The notes under the pieces: model-generated | The model's input: only the letters and a program-made list of their open reading frames with translations | What the model was told of the DNA's origin: nothing | Databases searched by the model: none | Shown here: positions 31,394 to 37,255 of the stretch, piece after piece | Layout of the letters: every line of letters begins with the position of its first letter | How positions within the stretch are numbered: position 1 is the stretch's first letter | Assembly: GCF_000422905.1 (NCBI RefSeq) | Contig: NZ_AUGY01000082.1 | Location: forward strand, 1 to 37,255 | Reading direction: 5' to 3' | DNA from: Paenibacillus alginolyticus DSM 5050 = NBRC 15375 | Lineage (GTDB): Bacteria > Bacillota > Bacilli > Paenibacillales > NBRC-103111 | DNA: 37,255 nucleotides | Made by a program: the position numbers and the translations under genes

Positions 31394-32173
31394 ATGGACT
31401 ACATTATTTTGGACATTGAATTCAATGGTCGCAAGTTTGCAAGTGATTTACCTATGGAGGTTATTGAGATTGGAGCCGTACGTTTAAATTCCGCCCTACA
31501 GGCTACTGATGAATTCTCATCTCTAGTCAAGCCTGTTTATTTTTCTAAATTGAATGGGTTTATCAAGAAAAAGACGGGCATTCCCCAAGAAGATATCGAT
31601 CAAGCCGACGGCTTTCGTAAAGTCATTACGGACTTCATGAACTGGCTAAATAAAAGTGAAGCTTTCCTGCTAGTCACCTGGGGTGGCGAGGATTTGAAGC
31701 GCATCGTGTACGACACGCGGATGCATAAGTTGGATGATGCCTACTGGATGGCGGCTAGCTATTTTGATCTATTGAAAGGGTTTATCCGTTATAAAAATGT
31801 GACGAATGATGTCAGTGTCGAGGCTGCTCTGCTCGATCTTAACATCACTGCTGAAGGCTCCGCTCACCGAGCATTGGACGATGCGCGTATGACAGCTGAG
31901 GTATTTCGAGCTATTATTACGGAGTTAGATTTCGAGCGTAAGCAGCAGTACATCGACGTGTACGCTAATGCCAAGGAACGAAGGCTGGTTAAGACCGCCA
32001 TTCGAGCCATGACCGCTCAAAAGGTAACGCCTACCTGGGAGCTGCTCGTTGAACATTATTTCGCTGACAAAGTGTCCCTAACTGATCCCAGAAAAGTCAC
32101 AGAACTGCAGACTCTTTTTGCCGCGGAACTGATGAAAGAAAAACAAGTCTCAACCAAGGCACCTATTCAGTAA
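31394..32173 (+). CDS. 3'-5' exonuclease, DEDDh family (KapD-like)
   Basis: Exo I motif DIEFN (catalytic D and E) near residue 7 of this start, Exo II in the middle (WGGEDLKRIVYD), and Exo III AHRALDDAR giving the histidine and aspartate of a DEDDh nuclease. The family includes the KapD sporulation inhibitor and 3'-to-5' RNases/DNases of Bacillales. ATG at 31394 has GGGGGC about 8 nt upstream; an earlier in-frame ATG at 31361 lacks a site. The last ~70 residues form a helical tail of unknown role. It lies 48 nt after the MFS gene and ends at a strong terminator. Confidence 0.87.
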   Translation: MDYIILDIEFNGRKFASDLPMEVIEIGAVRLNSALQATDEFSSLVKPVYFSKLNGFIKKKTGIPQEDIDQADGFRKVITDFMNWLNKSEAFLLVTWGGEDLKRIVYDTRMHKLDDAYWMAASYFDLLKGFIRYKNVTNDVSVEAALLDLNITAEGSAHRALDDARMTAEVFRAIITELDFERKQQYIDVYANAKERRLVKTAIRAMTAQKVTPTWELLVEHYFADKVSLTDPRKVTELQTLFAAELMKEKQVSTKAPIQ

Positions 32174-32189
32174 GCAGGAAAATATAATT

Positions 32190-32243
32190 AAAAAGCCAAT
32201 CCATTAGACAACATGCAGATCATGTCTCTTGGATTGGCTTTTT
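32190..32243. terminator. Terminator between the exonuclease and IDEAL-domain genes
   Basis: AAAAAGCCAATCCA pairs with TGGATTGGCTTTTT, with AGACA/TGTCT further in. A and T runs at both ends make it bidirectional for the two convergent genes. Confidence 0.88.
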
Positions 32244-32258
32244 CTTTTATTCGTCCCA

Positions 32259-32630
32259 TTAAAACTGATCAACGCCTAAGCGGTTATGATAGTAGGACGG
32301 AAATACATCACGCTCACCGCGTTTTGCGCTATTATTTTGAATAGCAAATAATTTCGCTGACAATTCATTGAACCATTGCTCATCTCTGGTTGTTAGCGCC
32401 ACATCAATCAAGCTCTTTACTTGATCTTCTATATCAAACTCGCTTATAGGTAATTTCTTTACGTCTTGACTGCTAACTTCCATTATTTTTCCGATGGCAG
32501 TTTCACGATCCGATGCAATAACGTGCACCCGAGCAATACCTTGCAGCACATCAATTGACTCAATATAACCATGCAGCATTTCATCTTCATTTGTTGTTGC
32601 CACAACCCAATCACTGATTACAAAGTTCAT
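32259..32630 (-). CDS. IDEAL-domain small protein
   Basis: The ~123-residue protein has a short N-terminal beta region (FVISDWVVATTNEDEMLHGYIESID) and, at about 75-100, LIDVALTTRDEQWFNELSAKL, matching the IDEAL domain of Firmicutes (pattern IDxALdxgDxxWFxeL). IDEAL domains occur in ComK-related regulators and small proteins of unclear function. ATG at 32630 is preferred because GGCGGTGAT lies 5-6 nt upstream; the frame extends 5 codons further. It has a consensus sigma-A promoter overlapped by a 25-bp palindrome, so it is probably well expressed but regulated. The product of the signal is unknown. Confidence 0.7.
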   Translation of the reverse strand: MNFVISDWVVATTNEDEMLHGYIESIDVLQGIARVHVIASDRETAIGKIMEVSSQDVKKLPISEFDIEDQVKSLIDVALTTRDEQWFNELSAKLFAIQNNSAKRGERDVFPSYYHNRLGVDQF

Positions 32631-32670
32631 GATTATCACCGCCATTAACTTATTTTTTGTAAGGACTTTA

Positions 32671-32706
32671 TACTGTAATTATAAATATTACAGTACGGTT
32701 TGTCAA
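32671..32706 (-). promoter_or_regulatory. Consensus sigma-A promoter overlapped by a 25-bp palindrome
   Basis: On the minus strand a perfect TTGACA (32701-32706) and a perfect TATAAT (32678-32683) are 17 nt apart. The inverted repeat TACTGTAA (32671-32678) and TTACAGTA (32688-32695) spans the -10 box and part of the spacer, the position of a repressor operator. Confidence 0.8.
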
Positions 32707-32792
32707 GACCTACAAATTCCTCTTTCGAAGGCTAATGGCCCAACGAATAAAACCTTTTAAAACGAAGCATATTAGTCTATACAATTGAAAGG

Positions 32793-32960
32793 GTGAGAAG
32801 CATAGATAACTTAATCAATCACAAAGACACAAATTTTGAATCTACGGTTAATGCTGAAGGCAACTCGGATGATTCTAATGAAAACGGGCCAGATGAAACA
32901 GTTATCAGAAGCTCCGAGCACACTAGTCCGGAGACATGTCGAGTAGGTTTGGACGATTAA
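32793..32960 (+). CDS. Small acidic hydrophilic ORF (55 aa), unassigned
   Basis: A GTG-initiated frame of 55 codons ends in TAA directly before a strong terminator. The product is rich in D, E, N and S, has no membrane segment and one cysteine near the end; I do not recognise it. The GTG sits inside GGGTGAG, so it has no separate ribosome binding site; an ATA five bases further on would be better placed but is a rare start. The presence of a terminator with no other gene upstream is the main support for expression. A TATACA box (about 32779-32784) would make it nearly leaderless. Confidence 0.35.
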   Translation: MRSIDNLINHKDTNFESTVNAEGNSDDSNENGPDETVIRSSEHTSPETCRVGLDD

Positions 32961-32978
32961 TCGTTTGAGAAATCAAAT

Positions 32979-33036
32979 AAAGCGCATGTTGGTTTCGGGA
33001 ATGTCCCCGAGTCAACATACGCTTTTCATTTTTTTA
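32979..33036. terminator. Strong bidirectional terminator
   Basis: AAAGCGCATGTTG pairs with CAACATACGCTTT (one mismatch), with an inner TCGGG/CCCGA stem, followed by TTCATTTTTTT. It serves the minus-strand small gene at 33044 and would end any plus-strand transcript over 32793-32960. Confidence 0.85.
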
Positions 33037-33043
33037 CAAGTAA

Positions 33044-33193
33044 CTATTCATCCGTTTTCTTGTTATTATTCTCTACATCTTCGATTGTATATTTCAAGCC
33101 TCCACTGCGAGCATGATCCAAGACGACATTGACCTCCTTGGATTGTCCGCTTTTTGGATCGATTGAAGTGACGGTTTCCTTTTGCTCATCCAT
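33044..33193 (-). CDS. Small hydrophilic protein (49 aa), unassigned
   Basis: ATG at 33193 has GGAGGTGA 8 nt upstream, an excellent site, so the gene is probably real. The product begins MDEQKETVTSIDPKSG and is charged throughout, with no membrane segment or recognised motif. It lies between a terminator and the SDR gene (90 nt apart, same strand) and may be expressed with it. Confidence 0.6.
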   Translation of the reverse strand: MDEQKETVTSIDPKSGQSKEVNVVLDHARSGGLKYTIEDVENNNKKTDE

Positions 33194-33283
33194 GGTTTCT
33201 TTCACCTCCGAATATAGACTGCTCATTTCCTTGGAAAATTATCCGCATCCCTCACCGCCAACAAATGCGATTGCAGGCTATCG

Positions 33284-34093
33284 CTAAAGCAGCGATTCAG
33301 CGCCGTCAATGAACATCTCCGTGCCAGTAATATGGCTCGAAGCTTCCGAGGCAAGGAAAGCTACCAGATTAGCCACCTGCTCCGGTTGCCCTGGCGCATG
33401 TTCCAATGGCTGACTGCCTTGCGGATATTTGACTGGGATTTTGATTTTCTCAAGCTCCGGCGTCGGCTTCGTATTTTCCCCAATGTTGGTCTTGATCGAC
33501 CCTGGACAGATGGCGTTGACGCGTATTTTGTAGCGGGCCAATTCCAATGCAGCCATCTTGGCGAATGCCACTTGTCCCGCCTTTGAAGTGCTATAGGCTG
33601 TCATCCCAAATCCTGAGAATGCGCGGCTGCCGTTAATGGAGCTTGTTATGATTATGCTGCCACCGTTCTCTTTCATATGCGGAATCGCCTGTTTGACGCA
33701 CAAGAAAGTGCCCTTCAGATTGACGGACAGTGTACGATCCCAATCCTCTGGCTTCATATCTTCGATCGGCGCCAATACCCCGTTGATGCCTGCGTTAGCA
33801 AATACGACGTCTAGTCGTCCCCAGGTTTTTACCGTCTGCTCGAACGCTTGCGCAACACGGTCTGGATCAGACACGTCGACATCTACCGTGATCGCTTGAC
33901 CGCCTGCTGCCACAATATCCTGTTTCGTCTGCTCTAGCCGGTCGTCTTTCAAATCCACGAGGCATACCTTCATCCCTTGCTGTGCAAGCATCTCGGCGGC
34001 TGCCTGACCAATCCCTGAACCAGCCCCGGTGATCAATGCGACCTTATCCTTCAAATCCGGCAGTCCCAAGCGCGGTTTTTGTATCGTTTGCAC
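33284..34093 (-). CDS. Short-chain dehydrogenase/reductase (classical SDR)
   Basis: A 269-residue classical SDR: cofactor motif TGAGSGIG near residue 23, VDL acidic end of beta-2 (favouring NAD), NAG near 100, catalytic serine in IIITSSINGS, and the YSTSK tyrosine-lysine pair near 168; ends with GTEMFIDGA. It interconverts an alcohol and a ketone; the substrate is unknown. The start is GTG at 34093, with GGGGTGA about 12 nt upstream, unusually far. That Shine-Dalgarno lies in the 3' arm of a hairpin (34106-34170), so initiation may be regulated. Confidence 0.92.
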   Translation of the reverse strand: MQTIQKPRLGLPDLKDKVALITGAGSGIGQAAAEMLAQQGMKVCLVDLKDDRLEQTKQDIVAAGGQAITVDVDVSDPDRVAQAFEQTVKTWGRLDVVFANAGINGVLAPIEDMKPEDWDRTLSVNLKGTFLCVKQAIPHMKENGGSIIITSSINGSRAFSGFGMTAYSTSKAGQVAFAKMAALELARYKIRVNAICPGSIKTNIGENTKPTPELEKIKIPVKYPQGSQPLEHAPGQPEQVANLVAFLASEASSHITGTEMFIDGAESLL

Positions 34094-34105
34094 GCTAATG
34101 ATCTA

Positions 34106-34170
34106 TCACCCCTAACCGAAATAATATGGATTGAAAAAGAATCCATGTTTGGTTTACCCGATAGGGGTGA
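34106..34170 (-). promoter_or_regulatory. 5'-UTR hairpin that can bury the SDR Shine-Dalgarno
   Basis: On the minus strand TCACCCCTA (34162-34170) pairs perfectly with TAGGGGTGA (34106-34114), which contains the ribosome binding site of the SDR gene. An inner stem ATGGATT/AATCCAT (34126-34146) with an A/T-rich loop is also perfect. No U-tract follows. Confidence 0.55.
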
Positions 34171-34247
34171 AAAATATGTGGATTGTTGAACTATACATCT
34201 GGAATGAACCTTAACCCATTTGAACAAACTCTAAGTAGTCTAAAAGG

Positions 34248-34270
34248 AGTCCACCACCAATAGGGGGACT
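34248..34270 (-). terminator. Weak terminator of the membrane-protein gene
   Basis: On the minus strand AGTCC and GGACT pair around a G/C-rich loop and are followed by CCTTTTAG. The stem is short; support is modest. Confidence 0.35.
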
Positions 34271-34358
34271 TTAAAGAATGTTGCACAATGTACAACAATT
34301 TAAAAGCTTTTCAATGTTACTTTGAAAACCAATCGGGGTGGTCATCCTTAAGCCCTAT

Positions 34359-34811
34359 TTATACTTTTATAGGATTTAGGTATGCCTCTAAAATTTCTTC
34401 AACCGGTTTCCCAATTAAGCTTTTACTTACTGTCACCTTTATCGTATCCGTCCTTCCGATTATCATGATTTCGAACTGGTCTAGACGATCCTCAACCATG
34501 TAGCCGTGCATGATGCGTTCCTTAGCAAAAAATTCATCATTCAATTTTATGCCAAGCTCTCCCACGTACACTTGTTCAATCATGACTCCAAGGAAAACGA
34601 TGACTATCAAAATTAAATATTTTAGATTCCAATCTAGTAATATGACAAATGGCACTACAAGAATTGAAAATATCATTGTTTGAATGCTTTTATAATTACT
34701 TGATCCTTTGAGAAAAACAGCCCCCACTTGTTTCTTAGCTTTAAATGCTTTGATCCCCTTGTATAACATATAAACGATGAAAACAATCAAAACAAAGTAA
34801 TGTAGATTCAA
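34359..34811 (-). CDS. Small membrane protein, unassigned
   Basis: The ~150-residue product has three hydrophobic segments: about 3-22 (YFVLIVFIVYMLYK), 48-64 (IFSILVVPFVILL) and 66-84 (KYLILIVIVFLGVMI), then a ~65-residue hydrophilic tail containing DQFEIMIIGRTDTIKVTVS. The tail has the look of a bacterial PH-like or membrane-anchored soluble domain, but no family is recognised. TTG at 34811 has AGGGAAGTGA about 6 nt upstream; a GTG at 34820 overlaps that site. It lies between an MBL-fold gene and the SDR gene, all on the minus strand. Confidence 0.65.
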   Translation of the reverse strand: MNLHYFVLIVFIVYMLYKGIKAFKAKKQVGAVFLKGSSNYKSIQTMIFSILVVPFVILLDWNLKYLILIVIVFLGVMIEQVYVGELGIKLNDEFFAKERIMHGYMVEDRLDQFEIMIIGRTDTIKVTVSKSLIGKPVEEILEAYLNPIKV

Positions 34812-34850
34812 ATGAGTCACTTCCCTTGGGGGTTTTGTGGAAACCTACCT

Positions 34851-35669
34851 TTAAATAGAATATTCCTGCGCAATGATTCTAATATTTTCTTTGTGGCATT
34901 CTTCTGTAAAAGAAGATTTAAAAGCATGCTCATCACCAAGCGCCGCGATAGCACTCTCATCTTTTGCAATGACCGCATTAATAAGCCGTTCCAAATGATC
35001 AGAAGACATGTCCAAACGCCTTTTCATTTCCGCCGTATTGATGGTAACTTGTCCATGCCCCGGAATTAGCAATTCGATATTGTGCTGGTCTAAAATCTGA
35101 CTTGCCGTATTCATCGTTTCCTTATATGCTCTGGCACTATGATAAATAAACGGTAATTCAAAATCGGATAAATAATCGCCTGTTATCCAAATTCCCAACG
35201 GCTCAATGATCGTAAACAATCCGTCCGGTGTGTGTCCTGGGGATTTGTAAAAAGTCAATAACGTATCCCCTATCCTAAGTTCTTCGGCATCTTTCGAAAT
35301 GATAATATCCAGGACTGGAAATTCGACGGGATACTTTCGATGAATATAATGTTTCCTGTCGAATTCTTGTATCAATGAAATCTTATAGTCTTTCTTCGGA
35401 TGACAGCTTAGTTCGTAGCTCCCAATCGTTTTTGCGCCGGGAAATGCTTTATAACCAATAATGTGATCAAAATCGCCATGCGTAAATAACAGATATAGAT
35501 CCCGATCACCTTTTACCGAATCAACGTAACTTCGAATTTCATCAACCTCATTTGGAAGCCAGTTCGGATCAACAATTAATACCATTTCCTTCGTCAGCAC
35601 AACGGTTGATGTCGTCTGGTATAGTGCGCTTTGAAAAACGGTCGTATGTTCATTTTGATATATAATCAT
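34851..35669 (-). CDS. MBL-fold hydrolase with altered metal motif
   Basis: A 272-residue metallo-beta-lactamase-fold protein. The first metal motif reads THGDFDH near residue 63: the canonical HxHxDH has an aspartate in place of the second histidine. The other landmarks are present: SPGHTPDG, ITGDYLSDFE and IPGHGQV. Similar HxDxDH variants exist and may bind one or two metals with different preference. The substrate is unknown. ATG at 35669 has AAGGAG about 10 nt upstream. It precedes the membrane-protein gene by 40 nt on the same strand, so the two may be co-transcribed. Confidence 0.82.
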   Translation of the reverse strand: MIIYQNEHTTVFQSALYQTTSTVVLTKEMVLIVDPNWLPNEVDEIRSYVDSVKGDRDLYLLFTHGDFDHIIGYKAFPGAKTIGSYELSCHPKKDYKISLIQEFDRKHYIHRKYPVEFPVLDIIISKDAEELRIGDTLLTFYKSPGHTPDGLFTIIEPLGIWITGDYLSDFELPFIYHSARAYKETMNTASQILDQHNIELLIPGHGQVTINTAEMKRRLDMSSDHLERLINAVIAKDESAIAALGDEHAFKSSFTEECHKENIRIIAQEYSI

Positions 35670-35874
35670 GAGAATTTGGCTCCTTATTGTAAACTTTTCT
35701 TGCTAATAACCTAACCGATCACTTCTTATACTACCACGAGTATTTGGGTTACGGTATCTTCCCATTCACATTGACGGGGTAACGAGAATTATGGTTCATC
35801 GCAGTCAGATTGCGGAGAGCGGAGAGTCAGAATTCCTATGGTGGACGCCGTTTATCGTTCCCTTCCACAAAATG

Positions 35875-35889
35875 GTATAATAATTATCA
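35875..35889. promoter_or_regulatory. Fur/PerR-like 7-1-7 site over a -10 box
   Basis: GTATAATAATTATCA matches the 7-1-7 Fur/PerR family consensus at 13 of 15 positions by eye, with a perfect right half ATTATCA. It overlaps TATAAT (35876-35881), the likely -10 of the sugar dehydrogenase gene, whose -35 region is poor. Confidence 0.4.
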
Positions 35890-35940
35890 CATAGCACAGG
35901 CAAAATGCATGTTCATCCTATTCATAGAGGGGGAAGGTTT

Positions 35941-37077
35941 ATGAGATCGATCCTAGTAATTCTGTTAGCTTTATCGCTTGGGATAACCTCTGGCTGTACG
36001 CCGAATAAAGAAGCTATTGAACCAGCTCCAGATCAGACAACAACTACACAATTGGATCTTCCTTATAAAATGGAAACAGTCGCCGAAGGACTTAATGTTC
36101 CTTGGGAGATGGATATCGCGAAGGATGGCCGGATTTTTTTCACAGAAAGACCTGGTACTCTGCGTGTGATTGAGAAGGGGCGTCTGAACCCAGAGCCGCT
36201 TATCTCTTTCGAGGCCCCATTCATCAGCGAAGGCGAAGGAGGATTGTTAGGGCTTGCGCTTGATCCCTCTTTTATGGAAAACCATTATATCTATGTGTAT
36301 CACACCTATCGAATGAAGGATCAAGTCAACAATCGGGTATTGAGGCTTATCGAAAAAAATAACAAAGCGCAGCTGGATAAAGTATTAATTTCCGGATTGC
36401 CAGGAGCTGAAAACCATAATGGCGGAAGAATTAAGATTGGTCCCGATAAGCTGCTTTATATCACTTCCGGCGATCGATATGATCCCCCTTTAGCACAGGA
36501 CCCAACTAGCCTGGGAGGCAAAATATTACGAATTTCCCTAGATGGATCTATTCCAGCCTCTAATCCAATTAAGAATTCACCCATTTACAGCATGGGTCAC
36601 CGTAACCCTCAAGGGCTCGCTTGGCATCCGGTGACAGGGCAATTATTCAGCTCCGAACATGGACAAACCGCTCATGATGAGATTAACCTTATTGAACCTG
36701 GCGGCAATTATGGATGGCCTTTAATTGAAGGTGAAGCAACATCGAGCCCTGGAAAAGCGAATTTAAAAGCGCCAATCCTCCAAAGCGGAACAGAAACGTG
36801 GGCACCATCAGGCGCAGCATTCGTTAGCAAAGGGCCATGGAAAGGCAGCCTCCTGGTGGCAGGATTACGGGGAGAACGACTTATAAAAGTAGACCTAAAA
36901 GGTCCAAAGTACGATACTGTCGCCAATGTGGAACATTTATTTCAAGGGAAATTCGGCAGGCTTCGCAATGTCTATGAAGGACCGGATGGATCTCTTTATC
37001 TCATGACGAACAACCGTGACGGTCGCGGCAAGCCTAAAGCAGGCGATGATAAGATCATTCGTTTGAAGCCCCTCTAG
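35941..37077 (+). CDS. Lipoprotein PQQ-dependent sugar dehydrogenase-like protein (Asd/YliI type)
   Basis: The ~378-residue product starts with a lipoprotein signal (MRSILVILLALSLGITSGC, lipobox at the end), so it should be anchored to the outer face of the membrane. The mature part is a six-bladed soluble-glucose-dehydrogenase fold: VPWEMDIAKDGRIFFTERPGT, GEGGLLGLALDP, NHNGGRIKIGPD with the catalytic histidine, GHRNPQGLAW and SSEHGQTAHDEIN. Members oxidise sugars or aldoses with PQQ, though many Gram-positives lack PQQ synthesis. ATG at 35941 has GAGGGGGAAGG just upstream; an earlier ATG at 35905 does not. A Fur/PerR-like site overlaps its promoter. Confidence 0.9.
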   Translation: MRSILVILLALSLGITSGCTPNKEAIEPAPDQTTTTQLDLPYKMETVAEGLNVPWEMDIAKDGRIFFTERPGTLRVIEKGRLNPEPLISFEAPFISEGEGGLLGLALDPSFMENHYIYVYHTYRMKDQVNNRVLRLIEKNNKAQLDKVLISGLPGAENHNGGRIKIGPDKLLYITSGDRYDPPLAQDPTSLGGKILRISLDGSIPASNPIKNSPIYSMGHRNPQGLAWHPVTGQLFSSEHGQTAHDEINLIEPGGNYGWPLIEGEATSSPGKANLKAPILQSGTETWAPSGAAFVSKGPWKGSLLVAGLRGERLIKVDLKGPKYDTVANVEHLFQGKFGRLRNVYEGPDGSLYLMTNNRDGRGKPKAGDDKIIRLKPL

Positions 37078-37207
37078 GTCAAGAGCTCCTCATCCAAAAT
37101 CAAATCTATTTTTGCATTTAGCCAGCTACAATTGTTACCAGTGTTGTATTTTTTATTATTTTTTTTGATTATCCAGTTAGCTCAGGAATGTCTTTAAATA
37201 CGAACTA

Positions 37208-37238
37208 ATGTTTGGTATAATGAAATCAAACATATGTT
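37208..37238 (+). promoter_or_regulatory. Promoter with palindromic operator for the gene at the right edge
   Basis: TATAAT (37216-37221) with TTTAAA 17 nt upstream is enclosed by inverted repeats ATGTTTG (37208-37214) and CAAACAT (37227-37233); AACATATGTT overlaps the right half. The layout suggests an autoregulated gene. Confidence 0.5.
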
Positions 37239-37252
37239 CGGGAGTGATTTTT

Positions 37253-37255
37253 ATG
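37253..37255 (+). CDS. Start codon of a gene that continues beyond the window
   Basis: The window ends in ATG, with GGGAGTGAT 5-6 nt upstream and the promoter at 37208-37238. Nothing can be said about the product; the operator-like palindrome hints at a regulator. Confidence 0.5.

Noticed and set aside
32671..32695. GlnR/TnrA binding site
   Set aside because: TGTAA and TTACA are present, but the spacing gives 19 rather than 17 positions, so the consensus is not met.
1..37255. tRNA or rRNA genes
   Set aside because: No tRNA-like GGTTCRANYCC arms in a cloverleaf context and no rRNA-like stretches were noticed, although a covariance search was not possible.

Overview
The window looks like a chromosomal stretch from a low-to-moderate GC Gram-positive bacterium of the Bacillales, most probably Paenibacillus or a close relative. 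Supporting signs are strong AGGAGG-type ribosome binding sites, frequent GTG/TTG starts, classical stem-plus-U-tract terminators, and the gene repertoire: an IDEAL-domain protein, a stalk-domain secreted protein, RocA/PutB proline catabolism, a SWIM-SNF2 helicase, SpoOB-type and MASE-type histidine kinases. The assignment is inferred from gene content; no rRNA or tRNA gene was seen.

Layout. 1-2526: 3' end of a probable serine recombinase, then a RidA-like gene divergent from a MocR-type regulator that is broken by a one-base frameshift. 2527-7813: a DcuS/CitA-like sensor kinase without an adjacent response regulator, then a large SWIM-SNF2 helicase. 7896-16594: a secreted multi-SH3-like protein, greA, murI with a HAD phosphatase, a ClpP-like serine protease, a MASE/PAS histidine kinase, and a lactonase plus alkyltransferase-like pair. 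16643-19104: a TetR regulator divergent from a two-gene ABC exporter, with two 26-bp palindromic operators in the shared promoter. 19105-20412: a 60-nt palindrome, an orphan gene that looks like a PD-(D/E)XK/Vsr-type nuclease fold fused to a winged helix, and a four-copy repeat element with 50-bp periodicity. 20413-24880: the proline degradation operon (putB-rocA) divergent from its probable activator, an enhancer-binding-protein-like regulator with several eroded key residues. 25091-26290: chromate transporter, followed by a 120-bp hairpin element.

26495-31345 is a likely catabolic island: a PhyH-type dioxygenase, an SMP-30-type lactonase and a UlaG-like lactonase on the minus strand, divergent from an AraC-family regulator and an MFS transporter. 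The AraC gene is split by a (CTTC)4 tetranucleotide tract; losing one unit would restore the frame, so it is a candidate phase-variable switch. 31394-37255: a DEDDh exonuclease, an IDEAL-domain protein with a consensus promoter overlapped by a palindrome, small hydrophilic ORFs, an SDR oxidoreductase whose Shine-Dalgarno appears to be buried in a hairpin, a membrane protein, an MBL-fold protein with an altered metal motif, a lipoprotein sugar dehydrogenase, and the start codon of a further gene at the right edge.

No complete, clearly new multi-gene defence or mobile system was recognised. The observations most worth following are the tetranucleotide-controlled AraC gene, the nuclease-like/winged-helix gene flanked by palindromic DNA and repeats, the degenerate activator of proline catabolism, and the non-coding structures at 26305-26424 and 34106-34170. 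All functional statements come from reading motifs by eye; no database search or fold prediction was run.
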